Positions 43,172 to 52,143 of a DNA stretch of 64,000 nt are shown here, piece after piece (positions within the stretch are counted from its first letter, which is position 1; each line of letters begins with the position of its first letter). Below the pieces are notes generated by a model that was given only the letters and a program-made list of their open reading frames with translations, searched no databases and had not been told where the DNA came from. A program made the position numbers and the translations under genes. Origin of the DNA: JANYGM01 sp043764015 (GTDB taxonomy: Bacteria > Bacteroidota > Bacteroidia > Cytophagales > Thermonemataceae); the NCBI GenBank assembly GCA_043764015.1, contig JAYUKY010000114.1:1-64000 (forward strand), written 5' to 3'.

Positions 43172-43351
43172 ATGAAAAAAATCTTACAAACAGTTCCATT
43201 TGAACAACCCTTTGGAGAGCCTTTGGGGCTATCTTACGAGGAAATAGCCCAACAGGCAGAAGCAAAACCTAAAAACATTTGGTTGAGTTTTGCAGAACTT
43301 CTTTGCCTTATCACACTAGGAATAAGTATGTTAGCTTTTTTTCCTTCCTAA
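43172..43351 (+). CDS. 59-residue membrane protein
   Basis: An ATG-started frame of 59 codons ends at TAA 43349-43351. The peptide starts MKKILQTVPFEQPFGEPLGL, continues with an acidic amphipathic part (SYEEIAQQAEAKPKN) and ends with one membrane segment (FAELLCLITLGISMLAFFP). Codon use and the even composition suggest a real gene. It is followed by a good terminator at 43381-43427. No family known. It may be a subunit or regulator of a membrane complex. Confidence 0.62.
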   Translation: MKKILQTVPFEQPFGEPLGLSYEEIAQQAEAKPKNIWLSFAELLCLITLGISMLAFFPS

Positions 43352-43380
43352 ATTTCAATACCATTTTTTTAGTTTTTCAA

Positions 43381-43427
43381 AATCCTAATAAATAACTACC
43401 TCCAAGTAGTTTATTTATTGGGATTTT
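43381..43427 (+). terminator. Terminator after the 59-residue gene
   Basis: Stem of about 19 bp with one bulge (aatcctaataaataactac at 43381-43399; right arm 43406-43425) and a following TTTT. It gives independent support to the small gene upstream. Confidence 0.75.
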
Positions 43428-43479
43428 ATCATTAAAAAACAATAATTACCATATTTTCACGTTAAAAAATACATAACAA

Positions 43480-43514
43480 ACTAATAATTCATAACTCACA
43501 ACTCATAACTATAT
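43480..43514. repeat. Heptamer repeats upstream of sppA
   Basis: aataatt/cataact/cacaact/cataact units lead into the sppA ATG at 43515. Confidence 0.55.
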
Positions 43515-45296
43515 ATGTTACAGTTTTTTAAATTCACTTTTGCCTCAATGGTTGGCTTGTTGTTGGCATTTTTGATAGGCATTTTTATCATAATTGGCAT
43601 TGCTGGCTCTGCAAAAGATACACCAACAATAGAAGATAATTCTGTTTTGCACATCAAACTTAACGCACCAATTACTGAAAGAAGTTCAGAAAATCCACTA
43701 GATGATTTAGATTTGCCTATTTCTACAGGTGAGCCAACAAGTTTGGGCTTAGTAGAAATTTTGCAAGGTATCAAAGATGCCAAAGAAGATACAAAAATAA
43801 AAGGTATTTATCTTAATTCTAAGACTGTAGGGGCAGGTTTTGCAGCTTTACAAGAAATAAGAGATGCACTTATTGACTTCAAAAAATCAGGCAAATTTAT
43901 TGTTGCGTATGCTGAATATTATTCAGAAGGAGCATATTATTTAGCATCTGTGGCAGATAAAATATACCTTAATCCGCAGGGAATGATGGAGTTAAACGGA
44001 CTTTCTTCTGAAGTTACGTTTATCAAAGGAACGCTGGAAAAATTAGAAGTAAAACCTATGATTTTTAAAGTAGGAGATTTTAAAAGTGCGGTAGAGCCAC
44101 TTTTTTTGGATAAAATGAGCGACCCAAACAGAGCGCAAGTTACTTCTTACCTTAATTCTGTCTATGATTTTTACCTGAAAAATGTAGCAGCTTCTCGTGC
44201 CATTGATTTGAAAGACCTTACTATACTTTCTGATTCTATGTCTGTACGTACCCCAGAAGATGCACTTAAATATAAGTTAATCACACATTTAGGGTATGAA
44301 GACGAAGTGGAGGACGAAATTAAGAAAACTTTAAAATTAACAGAAAAACAAAAAATTGTTTCAGTTTCAATAGGTAAATATATCAAATCTCAAGCAGAAA
44401 AAACACGTAGCACTTCACCAAATAGAGTGGCGGTACTTGTGGCTGATGGTGAAATAGTAGATGGAAAAGGTGAAAAAGGGCAAATTGGTACAGAACTTGC
44501 GGAAGAACTTAGAAAACTCCGCAAAGATGACAAAGTGAAAGCTATTGTTTTGCGTATCAACTCGCCTGGTGGGAGTGCTTTGACTTCTGATATTATTTGG
44601 AGAGAAGTGGTTTTGACCAAAAAAGTGAAGCCAATTATTGCCTCTATGTCTAATGTGGCGGCTTCCGGTGGATATTATATTGCTATGGCTTGTGATACTA
44701 TTGTTGCACAACCAAATACAATAACGGGTTCTATTGGTGTTTTTGGGGTGCTTTTCAATGCAGAAGGACTGCTCAAAAACAAGATTGGTGTAACGACAGA
44801 CAGGGTGAGTACAGGCTTTTATTCTGATTTGGGAAATCCTACACACGCTATGTCTGAAACAGAAGGAAAAATCATTCAGAATAGTGTAGAACGTATTTAT
44901 GAGGATTTTACCTCAAAAGCGGCAAAAGGGCGTAAAATGACACAAGACGACCTCAAAAAAGTTGCTTCTGGGCGTGTGTGGACAGGCGCACAAGGCAAAG
45001 AAAATGGTTTGGTTGATGTTTTAGGAGATTTTAATACGGCTATACAAATTGCGGCTAAGAAAGCAAAAATTGAAAAAGATTTTTCTTTGAGGTATTACCC
45101 TGCTAAAAAAGATTTTTTGCAAACACTTCTCAATAAATCAACAGAAACCAAAGCAGAAATATCTTCAAATGCTATTCAAAGTGCAATGAAGAAAGAAATG
45201 GGAGAAGAACTTTATCAGCAATATCAAACTATTCAGAAACTCAAAAATATGAAAGGCGTTCAAATGCGTATGCCTTTTGATTTGAATATTAAATAA
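43515..45296 (+). CDS. sppA: Signal peptide peptidase SppA, long form
   Basis: 593 residues, the 67K form with two S49 domains. One N-terminal membrane anchor (ASMVGLLLAFLIGIFIIIGI). The general-base Lys is probably K190 in GDFKSAVEPLF of the first domain and the nucleophile S384 in SNVAASGGYYIAMACDTIVA of the second; ITGSIGVFGVLF completes the site. The tetramer in the inner membrane, facing the periplasm, degrades cleaved signal peptides. It ends at a strong terminator. Nothing unusual except that it is a single-gene unit. Confidence 0.95.
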   Translation: MLQFFKFTFASMVGLLLAFLIGIFIIIGIAGSAKDTPTIEDNSVLHIKLNAPITERSSENPLDDLDLPISTGEPTSLGLVEILQGIKDAKEDTKIKGIYLNSKTVGAGFAALQEIRDALIDFKKSGKFIVAYAEYYSEGAYYLASVADKIYLNPQGMMELNGLSSEVTFIKGTLEKLEVKPMIFKVGDFKSAVEPLFLDKMSDPNRAQVTSYLNSVYDFYLKNVAASRAIDLKDLTILSDSMSVRTPEDALKYKLITHLGYEDEVEDEIKKTLKLTEKQKIVSVSIGKYIKSQAEKTRSTSPNRVAVLVADGEIVDGKGEKGQIGTELAEELRKLRKDDKVKAIVLRINSPGGSALTSDIIWREVVLTKKVKPIIASMSNVAASGGYYIAMACDTIVAQPNTITGSIGVFGVLFNAEGLLKNKIGVTTDRVSTGFYSDLGNPTHAMSETEGKIIQNSVERIYEDFTSKAAKGRKMTQDDLKKVASGRVWTGAQGKENGLVDVLGDFNTAIQIAAKKAKIEKDFSLRYYPAKKDFLQTLLNKSTETKAEISSNAIQSAMKKEMGEELYQQYQTIQKLKNMKGVQMRMPFDLNIK

Positions 45297-45315
45297 TTAC
45301 GAGTTGTGGGTAAAA

Positions 45316-45357
45316 AATACAAAAAGCCTTTCCAAATTTGGAAAGGCTTTTTGTATT
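45316..45357. terminator. Bidirectional terminator between sppA and nqrB
   Basis: Perfect 21-bp palindrome (arms 45316-45336 and 45337-45357; aatacaaaaagcctttccaaa), A- and T-tracts on each side, between two convergent genes. Confidence 0.9.
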
Positions 45358-45389
45358 CGTACTTCGTATCTCTAATTTCGTACCTCTAA
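45358..45389. repeat. TTCGTAC-type heptamer repeats
   Basis: tcgtact/tcgtatc/tctaatt/tcgtacc/tctaac units after the terminator, reaching the nqrB stop codon. Confidence 0.6.
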
Positions 45390-46628
45390 CTAAGCTGCTA
45401 CTTTTGCTGTTTGCGCTGGCATACGTTTTAGCCTTCTTTGCTTGTTGGCATTGATAACGAAATAATCAATAAGTGGCGCAAGCACATTCATAAGCAAAAT
45501 TGCAAGCATAATTCCCTCTGGATATGCTGGATTAAATACTCTTATAAGCACTGTGAAAGCACCTATCAAAAGTCCATATACCCATTTTCCTGTTTCTGTT
45601 TGTGCCGCAGAAACGGGGTCAGTAGCCATAAAAACAATACCAAAAGCCAAGCCTCCCATTACTAAATGATAGTGTGCAGGAAGTGCCATAAAAGCATTTG
45701 CAGCTGTTGCATTAAGCAAAAGAGCCATTAAATAAGTGCCTACAAAGCCACTTACAATGATTTTCCAGCTTCCCATACCCGTAACTATCAAAATAGCTGC
45801 ACCAATCAAACACATCAGCGTAGAAGTTTCGCCAATAGAACCAGGAATATTGCCCATAAACATATTTTCAAAGGAAAAAAGATTACTTCCACTCCATTTC
45901 CCTGCCTCTGTAAGTGCATCAACGCCTGTTGTATTTGTAAATAATGCTTTACTTTCTGATAAAGCCGTTGATTTGTCTGCCACAATAGAAAGTGCCGTAG
46001 CACCAGAATAACCATCAACGGTCTTCAAATCACCCGTGTAAGTCCAAACTTTTGAGCCTGCAATATTCACAGGATAGGCAAAATAAAGGAAAGCACGTGC
46101 CGTAAGAGCAATATTTAGGACGTTCATACCAGTTCCGCCAAAGACTTCTTTTGCAATAATCACCGCAAAAGCAGTCGCAAGTGCTACCTGCCACAAAGGA
46201 ATATCAGGCGGCATTACTAGCGGAATAAGCATCCCACTTACCAAAAAGCCTTCATTTACTGCGTGTCCTTTGCGTGAGGCAACAAAAAACTCAATACCCA
46301 AGCCCACACCATAAGAAACAACAATAATAGGCATTATTTTTATTGTTCCTATCCAAAATTTAGCTAAAAAATCTAAATTTTGCCCAGTTGCGAGTGCGTG
46401 CTGATGCCCAATGTTCCACATACCATACAGCAAGCAAGGCACCATAGCAATAATGACAGTCATCATCATTCTTTTTAGGTCAATAGCATCTCTTACCTGT
46501 ATTCCTTTTGCTCCAGCCGTATGATTTGGCACAAAAAGGAAGGTTTCAAATGCATCAAAAGCCGTATGAACCAATTTGTTTTTGATTTTTGGCTTTGTAG
46601 TATCTAAGAAATTTCGTAGAAATTGCAT
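45390..46628 (-). CDS. nqrB: Na+-translocating NADH:quinone reductase subunit B
   Basis: 412 residues with about ten membrane segments. It carries VDGYSGATALSIVAD: the SGAT motif where FMN is attached through phosphoester to Thr in NqrB. MMMTVIIAMVPCLLYGMWNI and ILLMNVLAPLIDYFVIN are the family's first and last segments. Nqr couples NADH oxidation by quinone to Na+ export. nqrA lies directly upstream on the same strand (gap of 133 bp), but nqrC, D, E and F do not follow: the next gene is the convergent sppA. Confidence 0.97.
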   Translation of the reverse strand: MQFLRNFLDTTKPKIKNKLVHTAFDAFETFLFVPNHTAGAKGIQVRDAIDLKRMMMTVIIAMVPCLLYGMWNIGHQHALATGQNLDFLAKFWIGTIKIMPIIVVSYGVGLGIEFFVASRKGHAVNEGFLVSGMLIPLVMPPDIPLWQVALATAFAVIIAKEVFGGTGMNVLNIALTARAFLYFAYPVNIAGSKVWTYTGDLKTVDGYSGATALSIVADKSTALSESKALFTNTTGVDALTEAGKWSGSNLFSFENMFMGNIPGSIGETSTLMCLIGAAILIVTGMGSWKIIVSGFVGTYLMALLLNATAANAFMALPAHYHLVMGGLAFGIVFMATDPVSAAQTETGKWVYGLLIGAFTVLIRVFNPAYPEGIMLAILLMNVLAPLIDYFVINANKQRRLKRMPAQTAKVAA

Positions 46629-46761
46629 ATAATTGTTATTTTAAATTTTATCTTTTTTATTTTACCACAGAATACACACTAAGGAATACAAAATTAGTAG
46701 TTTATTTGTTTAATAGAACCTGTATTAAATTTATAGTTCCTAATTAAAAGTCTCTAATTAT
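46629..46761. repeat. nqrA-nqrB gap with CACTAAG-like strings
   Basis: Contains taccacagaatacacactaaggaatac (46663-46691), similar to the strings in 1815-1860 and 63450-63500. No terminator is seen, so nqrA and nqrB are probably one transcript. Confidence 0.4.
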
Positions 46762-48132
46762 TTAGCTGTTTTGTATCATATCTAATCCTTCTCTAAGGAT
46801 TTTTTGCATATTCATTTTAGAAACATCAACAAATTCGCAAAGTGCAATATCTTCTTCTATCATCTCATAAATACCCAATTCTTCCATTGCATCATAGTCG
46901 TTGGCTAAAATAGCTTTCAAAAGATATGCAGGCAAAATATCCATTGGCAAAACCTCTTCATATACGCCTGTCTGCACAAATGCACGCTCTTCTCCGTGTG
47001 TGTTCGTGTCCAAAACGTATTCTTTTTGTGGAGCTAAGAAAGAAAAAAGCCCAAAAGCACGCTGAAAACTAAGAGATTTTGAAGTCTTGGCTAGTGGAGA
47101 AATCCAGCCCAAAAAATCATAATAATTACCTTCTGGAAGAACTGACAAAGAATTATGATAAAAATTAAGATAACCGTCTTGGCTGATTTTTTCTCCTGTG
47201 AGGATATTCCCAGAGATAAAACGTACATTTTGGGAATTAAGGTTATTTTCTACTAATTTATTGATGCAAGCACCCGTAAATGTCTTATAATATTGAGGTT
47301 TTGTTACTTCAGAGCCAGCCACCGCAATAATTTTAGATGCATCATATTTACCTTCTAAAAAAAGTTTGCCTATTTGTGCCACGCCAAATGCCGAAATAGT
47401 CCAAACTATTTCTCCTTTATTGATTGGGTCAATATGGTGAATTTGTATACCTACGTTACCTGCTGGGTGTTTTCCTGTGAAAGTATTAAAGTTTACGTCT
47501 TTTGTTTGAGCAAAAATTAGCGCAAGTTCTGTCCCTGCATTGAGATTTATATTAACTTTTTGACTAAGTTTTTTAAGAATTTCTATACCCGCAGTAAAAT
47601 ATTTTTCATCTCCTTTTAGCGTAAAAGCTACGTCAGCAGCAAGAGGAGCAGTATCAAAAGTAGAAACGTGAATTGCTTTTGGTTTGTCTTCTGGGCGTGC
47701 CATTGTGCCAAAAGGTCTTTGAATAAAATTAGCAAAAACACCACTTTCACAAAGCGCATTGACAGCCATTTCATTGCTGACGCTATTTAGTTCTGAAAGT
47801 GTATATTTTTTGAAGGCAACATACTCAATTTGAGTGTCAGCAATAATTCTAACCTCCAAAGGCACATTTTTTTCGCCACGAATAACTTCTGCAATTTCTC
47901 CGCTAACAGGTGAGGTGATTTTAACTTTATCATTTTTTTTATCAAAAAAGATAGGACTTCCTGCTTTCACAAGGTCGCCTTTTTGCACGACTACTTTTGG
48001 GCGTTCTACGCCTAAAAAGTCGGTTGGTTTGATAGCATAAGAGCTTGAAAGTGAGCCAGTAACAAGATTTTTAGTAGCTTTACCAGCGACTTTTATATCA
48101 AATCCTTTGTTTAGTTTAATATTTTTTGACAC
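46762..48132 (-). CDS. nqrA: Na+-translocating NADH:quinone reductase subunit A (GTG start)
   Basis: 456 residues from a GTG at 48132 giving [M]SKNIKLNKGFDIKVAGKA, the usual NqrA N-terminus. The ATG at 48192 in the same frame is unlikely because it lies inside the promoter -7 element and gives a non-family leader (MRCYNKCYNN). Signatures: KPTDFLGVERPKVVVQKGDL, LLKAILANDYDAMEELGIYE and IALCEFVDVSKMNMQKILRE. NqrA is the cytosolic quinone-side subunit, and binds ubiquinone/menaquinone with NqrB. See nqrB for the missing nqrC-F. Confidence 0.95.
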   Translation of the reverse strand: MSKNIKLNKGFDIKVAGKATKNLVTGSLSSSYAIKPTDFLGVERPKVVVQKGDLVKAGSPIFFDKKNDKVKITSPVSGEIAEVIRGEKNVPLEVRIIADTQIEYVAFKKYTLSELNSVSNEMAVNALCESGVFANFIQRPFGTMARPEDKPKAIHVSTFDTAPLAADVAFTLKGDEKYFTAGIEILKKLSQKVNINLNAGTELALIFAQTKDVNFNTFTGKHPAGNVGIQIHHIDPINKGEIVWTISAFGVAQIGKLFLEGKYDASKIIAVAGSEVTKPQYYKTFTGACINKLVENNLNSQNVRFISGNILTGEKISQDGYLNFYHNSLSVLPEGNYYDFLGWISPLAKTSKSLSFQRAFGLFSFLAPQKEYVLDTNTHGEERAFVQTGVYEEVLPMDILPAYLLKAILANDYDAMEELGIYEMIEEDIALCEFVDVSKMNMQKILREGLDMIQNS

Positions 48133-48189
48133 GTCGTAAGAAATATAACGGTTGGAAGTATAATTGTTGTAACATTTGTTATAACACCG

Positions 48190-48197
48190 CAAAATTA
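48190..48197 (-). promoter_or_regulatory. -7 element of nqrAB
   Basis: TAATTTTG on the minus strand matches TAnnTTTG, about 58 bp before the GTG start. It overlaps the alternative ATG at 48192, favouring the GTG. Confidence 0.5.
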
Positions 48198-48296
48198 GAA
48201 CTTTTTTTCGTAAAAAAAATATTCATTACAAAATATTTAACTAATTTTCTGTCTTTTTGTTTGGAATTTGGGTTTTAAGTTGAATAACTTTCATAG

Positions 48297-48525
48297 TTAG
48301 ATAACGACATTGATAATTTGTAAATTTTTATATAGGCATTTGATTTATCAAAACGCGGTTTTGGGACAAAACAAATGGTAGAGAATAAACTGTGCTACAA
48401 AGTATTATTTTTGATAAATAAATTCCACATAATTTGTGCTACATCATTGCGCCATCTCATTTGTTTTGTACCAAAACATCGCTTGATTTATCAAGTGGCT
48501 ACGAAATTCAGAATACAAATTATCA
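48297..48525. mobile_element. Decayed inverted element related to the CCCAGCGGG elements
   Basis: Left end ttagataacgacattgataa to ttgta (48297-48322) matches the ends of the elements at 21598 and 24260; an inverted, weaker match (gaatacaaattatcataata) lies at 48510-48529. Between them an imperfect 38-bp inverted repeat (48340-48378 and 48458-48494) is bounded by ttgatttatcaa on each side. No CCCAGCGGG palindrome remains. Short frames here are artefacts of the repeats. Confidence 0.6.
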
Positions 48526-48536
48526 TAATACTAATT

Positions 48537-48661
48537 AGGGCTTCTGCATCTAGTTTGGTACTTTCAAGACTTTTATCCAATTTTATTGGAAAAAAGATAT
48601 TGAATATTTCCATAATGCCACTATTTTCATCAAAAAGCCTTAAATTAGATGCAAAAGCCCT
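48537..48661. repeat. 20-bp inverted repeat pair in an intergenic remnant
   Basis: agggcttctgcatctagttt (48537-48556) is inverted at 48642-48661 with 18 of 20 positions equal; the 85-bp centre is AT-rich. It is adjacent to the decayed element and accounts for the remainder of the 48193-48781 gap together with the terminator at 48715. Confidence 0.55.
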
Positions 48662-48714
48662 AGTGGGAAACGTATAAGTAATGTAGGAACATTGAATTTT
48701 CATTTACAAACCCA

Positions 48715-48752
48715 CAAAAAAATCTCCTAAAATATATTTTTAGGAGATTTTT
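48715..48752 (-). terminator. Terminator after the SDR gene
   Basis: Stem of 16 bp (aaaaaatctcctaaaa at 48717-48732; ttttaggagattttta at 48737-48752, loop tata) just 3' of the minus-strand gene ending at 48782. Confidence 0.82.
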
Positions 48753-48781
48753 ATTTGTACTAATTGCTAATTTAGATGACT

Positions 48782-49666
48782 TTATTTTTTTCTCATTCCT
48801 TCCATCATATCCCACATATTGCTTGGCACAGCGTCAAGGTGATTAAACTCACCTGCGCCTTGCAACCACTCACCACCATCAATAGTAATCACATCTCCAT
48901 TGACATAAGCAGAATAATCAGACATCAAATAAGCTGCAAGGTTAGCTATTTCCTGCAATTCTCCTACTCTACGCAAAGGAATGCGTTGAATTGGGTCAAG
49001 TTTCTTTCCTAAATCTGTTTCTGCAAGGCTATCAGGAAACAATCTAGACCACGCACCTTCCGTAGGGAAAGGACCTGGTGCAATAGCGTTAAACCTAATC
49101 TTATATTTTGCCCATTCAACAGCCAAAGAACGTGTAAGAGCCAAAACGCCTGCCTTTGCGCAAGCAGAAGGCACAGTAAAACCTGTTCCAGTCCACGCAT
49201 AAGTAGTTACAATGCTCAAAACAGTTGCTGGTAGCTTGTTTTCTATCCAATATTTGCCAAACGCAAGCGTACAATTATAAGTACCTTTCAAAACAATGTC
49301 CACCACAGTATCAAAAGCACGACTAGATAGGCGTTCTGTTGGGCTGATAAAGTTTCCTGCAGCATTATTAAGCAAGCCATCAACTTTACCAAACTTAGCG
49401 ACAGCCGCTTTGAGCATAGCTTCTACTTCTTCATAGATGCGTACATCACAGGTAAGAGGCAAAACTTTGCCTTCTGTTTTGGTTTCTTCTGATAGTTTTT
49501 TTGCAGCTTCTTCCAAAACAGGCATTTTACGACTTGTAATGACAAGGTTTGCGCCTAGTTCTAAGAAATACTTGCCCATAGCGTAGCCTAAGCCTGTTCC
49601 GCCACCTGTAACGACTATTGTGCGCCCTGCAAGTGCGCCTTCTTTTAGCATTGGTTGATTGTACAT
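48782..49666 (-). CDS. SDR oxidoreductase, 2,4-dienoyl-CoA reductase-like
   Basis: 294 residues, Rossmann fold. TIVVTGGGTGLGYAMGKYFL is the NADP(H) loop, LLNNAAGNFISPTERLSSRA the N-N-A-G motif, and FNAIAPGPFPTEGAWSRLFP the post-catalytic loop; the C-terminus has VNGDVITIDGGEWLQGAGEF. The usual catalytic Tyr-x3-Lys region reads SACAKAGVLALTRSLAVEWA, so the Tyr is replaced, as in the DECR/peroxisomal type that uses other residues. Likely role: reduction of unsaturated fatty acyl-CoA in beta-oxidation. It is a single-gene unit. Confidence 0.92.
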   Translation of the reverse strand: MYNQPMLKEGALAGRTIVVTGGGTGLGYAMGKYFLELGANLVITSRKMPVLEEAAKKLSEETKTEGKVLPLTCDVRIYEEVEAMLKAAVAKFGKVDGLLNNAAGNFISPTERLSSRAFDTVVDIVLKGTYNCTLAFGKYWIENKLPATVLSIVTTYAWTGTGFTVPSACAKAGVLALTRSLAVEWAKYKIRFNAIAPGPFPTEGAWSRLFPDSLAETDLGKKLDPIQRIPLRRVGELQEIANLAAYLMSDYSAYVNGDVITIDGGEWLQGAGEFNHLDAVPSNMWDMMEGMRKK

Positions 49667-49667
49667 T

Positions 49668-49714
49668 TTGAGTTATGAGTTGTGAATTATGAGTTATGAG
49701 TTGTGAGTTGTGAG
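49668..49714. repeat. GAGTTAT/GAGTTGT heptamer tandem repeat
   Basis: gagttat/gagttgt/gaattat/gagttat/gagttgt/gagttgt/gagttta: seven 7-base units immediately upstream of the SDR ATG; a regular array. Confidence 0.75.
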
Positions 49715-49817
49715 TTTATTTGAAATTGGATAATAATTTGCAATGGAATACTTAAAAAAACAGGAATCTAATAATTTTACTTTTTTGTTTTTACAATAGT
49801 TTAATAATCAAAGTCTT

Positions 49818-49854
49818 ATATTCGTACTTCGTACTTCTTATTTCGTACCTTTTC
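49818..49854. repeat. TTCGTAC heptamer repeats
   Basis: ttcgtac/ttcgtac/ttcttat/ttcgtac/ctttt units at the 3' side of the SpoIIE-domain gene. Confidence 0.65.
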
Positions 49855-52044
49855 CTAATCTCTTAACTCTTTTCTAAGATTTGTGTTTGTTTGTTGTGCC
49901 GGCACGGCTTCCACTTTACGTGAGATGCCTTTTATCTTAAATCCTACGACCAAAATATCATCTATTTGGCGGTGTGCGCCTTTCCATTCTTCCATTACCT
50001 TATTGAGTTGAATGTGTTGGCTTTTGAGATTTTTATTATGATTAAGATTAATCAATAAATCTCTAAACTTTTTGCTCATAAACTTAGTGTTGTCATCTCC
50101 TCCAAATTGGTCTGCATAGCCGTCAGAAGAAAGATAAATAGTAATTTCTTCTCCTTCTTTTACCTTAATAAAATGATTGGTAAATGGTGCAGAATTAGCA
50201 CGAGAACTGCCACCAATGGAGCGTTTGTCACCTTTTATTTCTTGTAAAGTGCCGTTTCTCATCAAAAGCAAAGGAATTTCTGCGCCTGCAAACTCTATCA
50301 TATTGACATCTCTATGCACCACGCACAAACCAATATCCATACCATCTTTGTTGCGGTCTTCTGTTTGTTTAAGAGCCATTTTTATCTCTTCGTGCAGTTG
50401 GTTAAGCACCTCTGATGGTCGTGTAATGCCTCTTTCGTGGACAATCTGATTAAGTAGAGTGTTTCCTATCATACTCATAAAAGCACCTGGCACACCGTGT
50501 CCTGTACAATCAACTACTGCAATCACTATTTTGTCGCCTTTTTCAGCAAACCAATAGAAATCTCCAGAAACAATATCACGAGGTTTGAAATAGATAAAAG
50601 AATCAGGCAAAGTTTGTGCAATCAGGCTTTTTTGTGGCAGAATAGCTTTTTGTATTCTTTCAGCATAACGAATACTCGCTGTCATTTTCCTATTTTGTTC
50701 AGCCAAATCAACAGTACGACTACTCACAAGCTCTTCTAAGCGTTTGTTTTGGTCTTCTACAAATTCATTACGTTCACGTTCTTTTTCACTTTCTAGGCGT
50801 GCTTGTTGGAGTGTTTTTTGGGTAAGTTCACGCCTAATTACGGCTATTCTGTCGGCAAGCCCCAAAGAAAGCAAAATAACTTCTATTGCTGCACCAATAG
50901 GAATGGAATAATTAGTAACAAAACCATAGGGCAAAATACCAAATCCACGCAAAACAGTTACAAAAACTCCCAACAAAAACATACTCCACGCCACCAAAAA
51001 GAACCTTGCAGGACGGAAACCTTTGCGCAAAGCAAATATAGAAGACATTACCACTAAAACAGACATTAAAAGCCCTCCAAGTGTAGAAAAACGTATAATA
51101 ATGCCATAACGTACCACAAAACTAAGCAAAGCCACCAAAACCGAATAAATAGTAAGTCCTAAAATGACTTTATTGAGCCATTTTGGTACATTTTCTTTTG
51201 TATTTAAAAATTTTGTAGCAAAATTTAGGCTTGTGAGCGCACCCAACGCAATAAAAAACGGTACGCTTATCTCGTGCCACCTTGGATGAGACGACCAAAA
51301 AAACTGATACGCCATTCCATTATAAGACAGTTGAAACAACGACACCGCCACAATACTACTCACATAATGCAAATACGTACCATCTCGTAGAGAAAGAAAG
51401 ACAAAAAAGTTATAGAAAATCATAGCTATCATAATACCTATGTAGATACCAAAACCCGTTTGTTCATTACTAGAACTCACCTGAAACTCAGGTTCTTCCC
51501 AAAGTGTGCCGCCAAAATGCAATGAACTTTGCGAATGTACACGTATATAATAGGTGCTGGTATTGCGTGCAGGGATTTTGATGCGAAAAGCGTGATTTTT
51601 GTTACGGACTTCTCTTTCGTTGAATGGCATCAAGTCACCTACTTTTTTCTCTTGAATACTACCCAAAGAAGTAGGAGAAAATAGCATAACATCATCTAAA
51701 AGTGGTGCTTCTAGCTCCAAAATATATTCTTTTTCAGATTGGAAAGGGTTTTCTATCTTAAAGCGCAACCAAAAAGCTGCACTAGAATAGCCAACACTTG
51801 GCTTATCCTCTTTGCTAGAATAAAACAGAGCATCATATTTATTGCTACTTACTTGCGCATAAGTAAGTTTGGCAGAAGTATCTTTAAATATCTGATAATG
51901 CCTTCCAAGCATATATTCTGACTTATTTGCACTCAAAATAATGGCTTGCATTGGTGCATCTTGCAGATTATCTTGCGCAAAAAGAGCATCTTTATTAGGA
52001 AATAAAAACAGAAAAAGCAGGAAGATAAATATAATTTTATTCAT
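49855..52044 (-). CDS. 7TMR-DISM receptor with SpoIIE-type phosphatase output
   Basis: 729 residues. Signal peptide (1-23, ends LFAQ); periplasmic 7TMR-DISMED2 domain (about 30-185, with SAAFWLRFKIENPFQSEKEY); seven membrane segments (about 195-405); a coiled coil (about 405-460, rich in E/R/K/Q) and a PP2C/SpoIIE phosphatase domain (about 475-700): FKPRDIVSGDFYWFAEKGDK, VDCTGHGVPGAFMSMIGNTL and LSSDGYADQFGGDDN hold the metal-binding Asp residues. It probably senses a carbohydrate or other ligand and dephosphorylates an anti-sigma-antagonist-type partner. No such partner is adjacent. Confidence 0.93.
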   Translation of the reverse strand: MNKIIFIFLLFLFLFPNKDALFAQDNLQDAPMQAIILSANKSEYMLGRHYQIFKDTSAKLTYAQVSSNKYDALFYSSKEDKPSVGYSSAAFWLRFKIENPFQSEKEYILELEAPLLDDVMLFSPTSLGSIQEKKVGDLMPFNEREVRNKNHAFRIKIPARNTSTYYIRVHSQSSLHFGGTLWEEPEFQVSSSNEQTGFGIYIGIMIAMIFYNFFVFLSLRDGTYLHYVSSIVAVSLFQLSYNGMAYQFFWSSHPRWHEISVPFFIALGALTSLNFATKFLNTKENVPKWLNKVILGLTIYSVLVALLSFVVRYGIIIRFSTLGGLLMSVLVVMSSIFALRKGFRPARFFLVAWSMFLLGVFVTVLRGFGILPYGFVTNYSIPIGAAIEVILLSLGLADRIAVIRRELTQKTLQQARLESEKERERNEFVEDQNKRLEELVSSRTVDLAEQNRKMTASIRYAERIQKAILPQKSLIAQTLPDSFIYFKPRDIVSGDFYWFAEKGDKIVIAVVDCTGHGVPGAFMSMIGNTLLNQIVHERGITRPSEVLNQLHEEIKMALKQTEDRNKDGMDIGLCVVHRDVNMIEFAGAEIPLLLMRNGTLQEIKGDKRSIGGSSRANSAPFTNHFIKVKEGEEITIYLSSDGYADQFGGDDNTKFMSKKFRDLLINLNHNKNLKSQHIQLNKVMEEWKGAHRQIDDILVVGFKIKGISRKVEAVPAQQTNTNLRKELRD

Positions 52045-52143
52045 TGTTTAACGTGTTTTTCGTGCAAGAATTCGTGATACTTTATGAATGTTGTAATATA
52101 GCTAAGTTTCAGATAAATTCGTCATTTATTGTCAAGATTATTT

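Noticed and set aside
48375..48703. Frames of 100 residues (plus) and 70 residues (minus)
   Set aside because: They lie within nested inverted repeats; the minus frame contains mirrored segments produced by the 20-bp arms.
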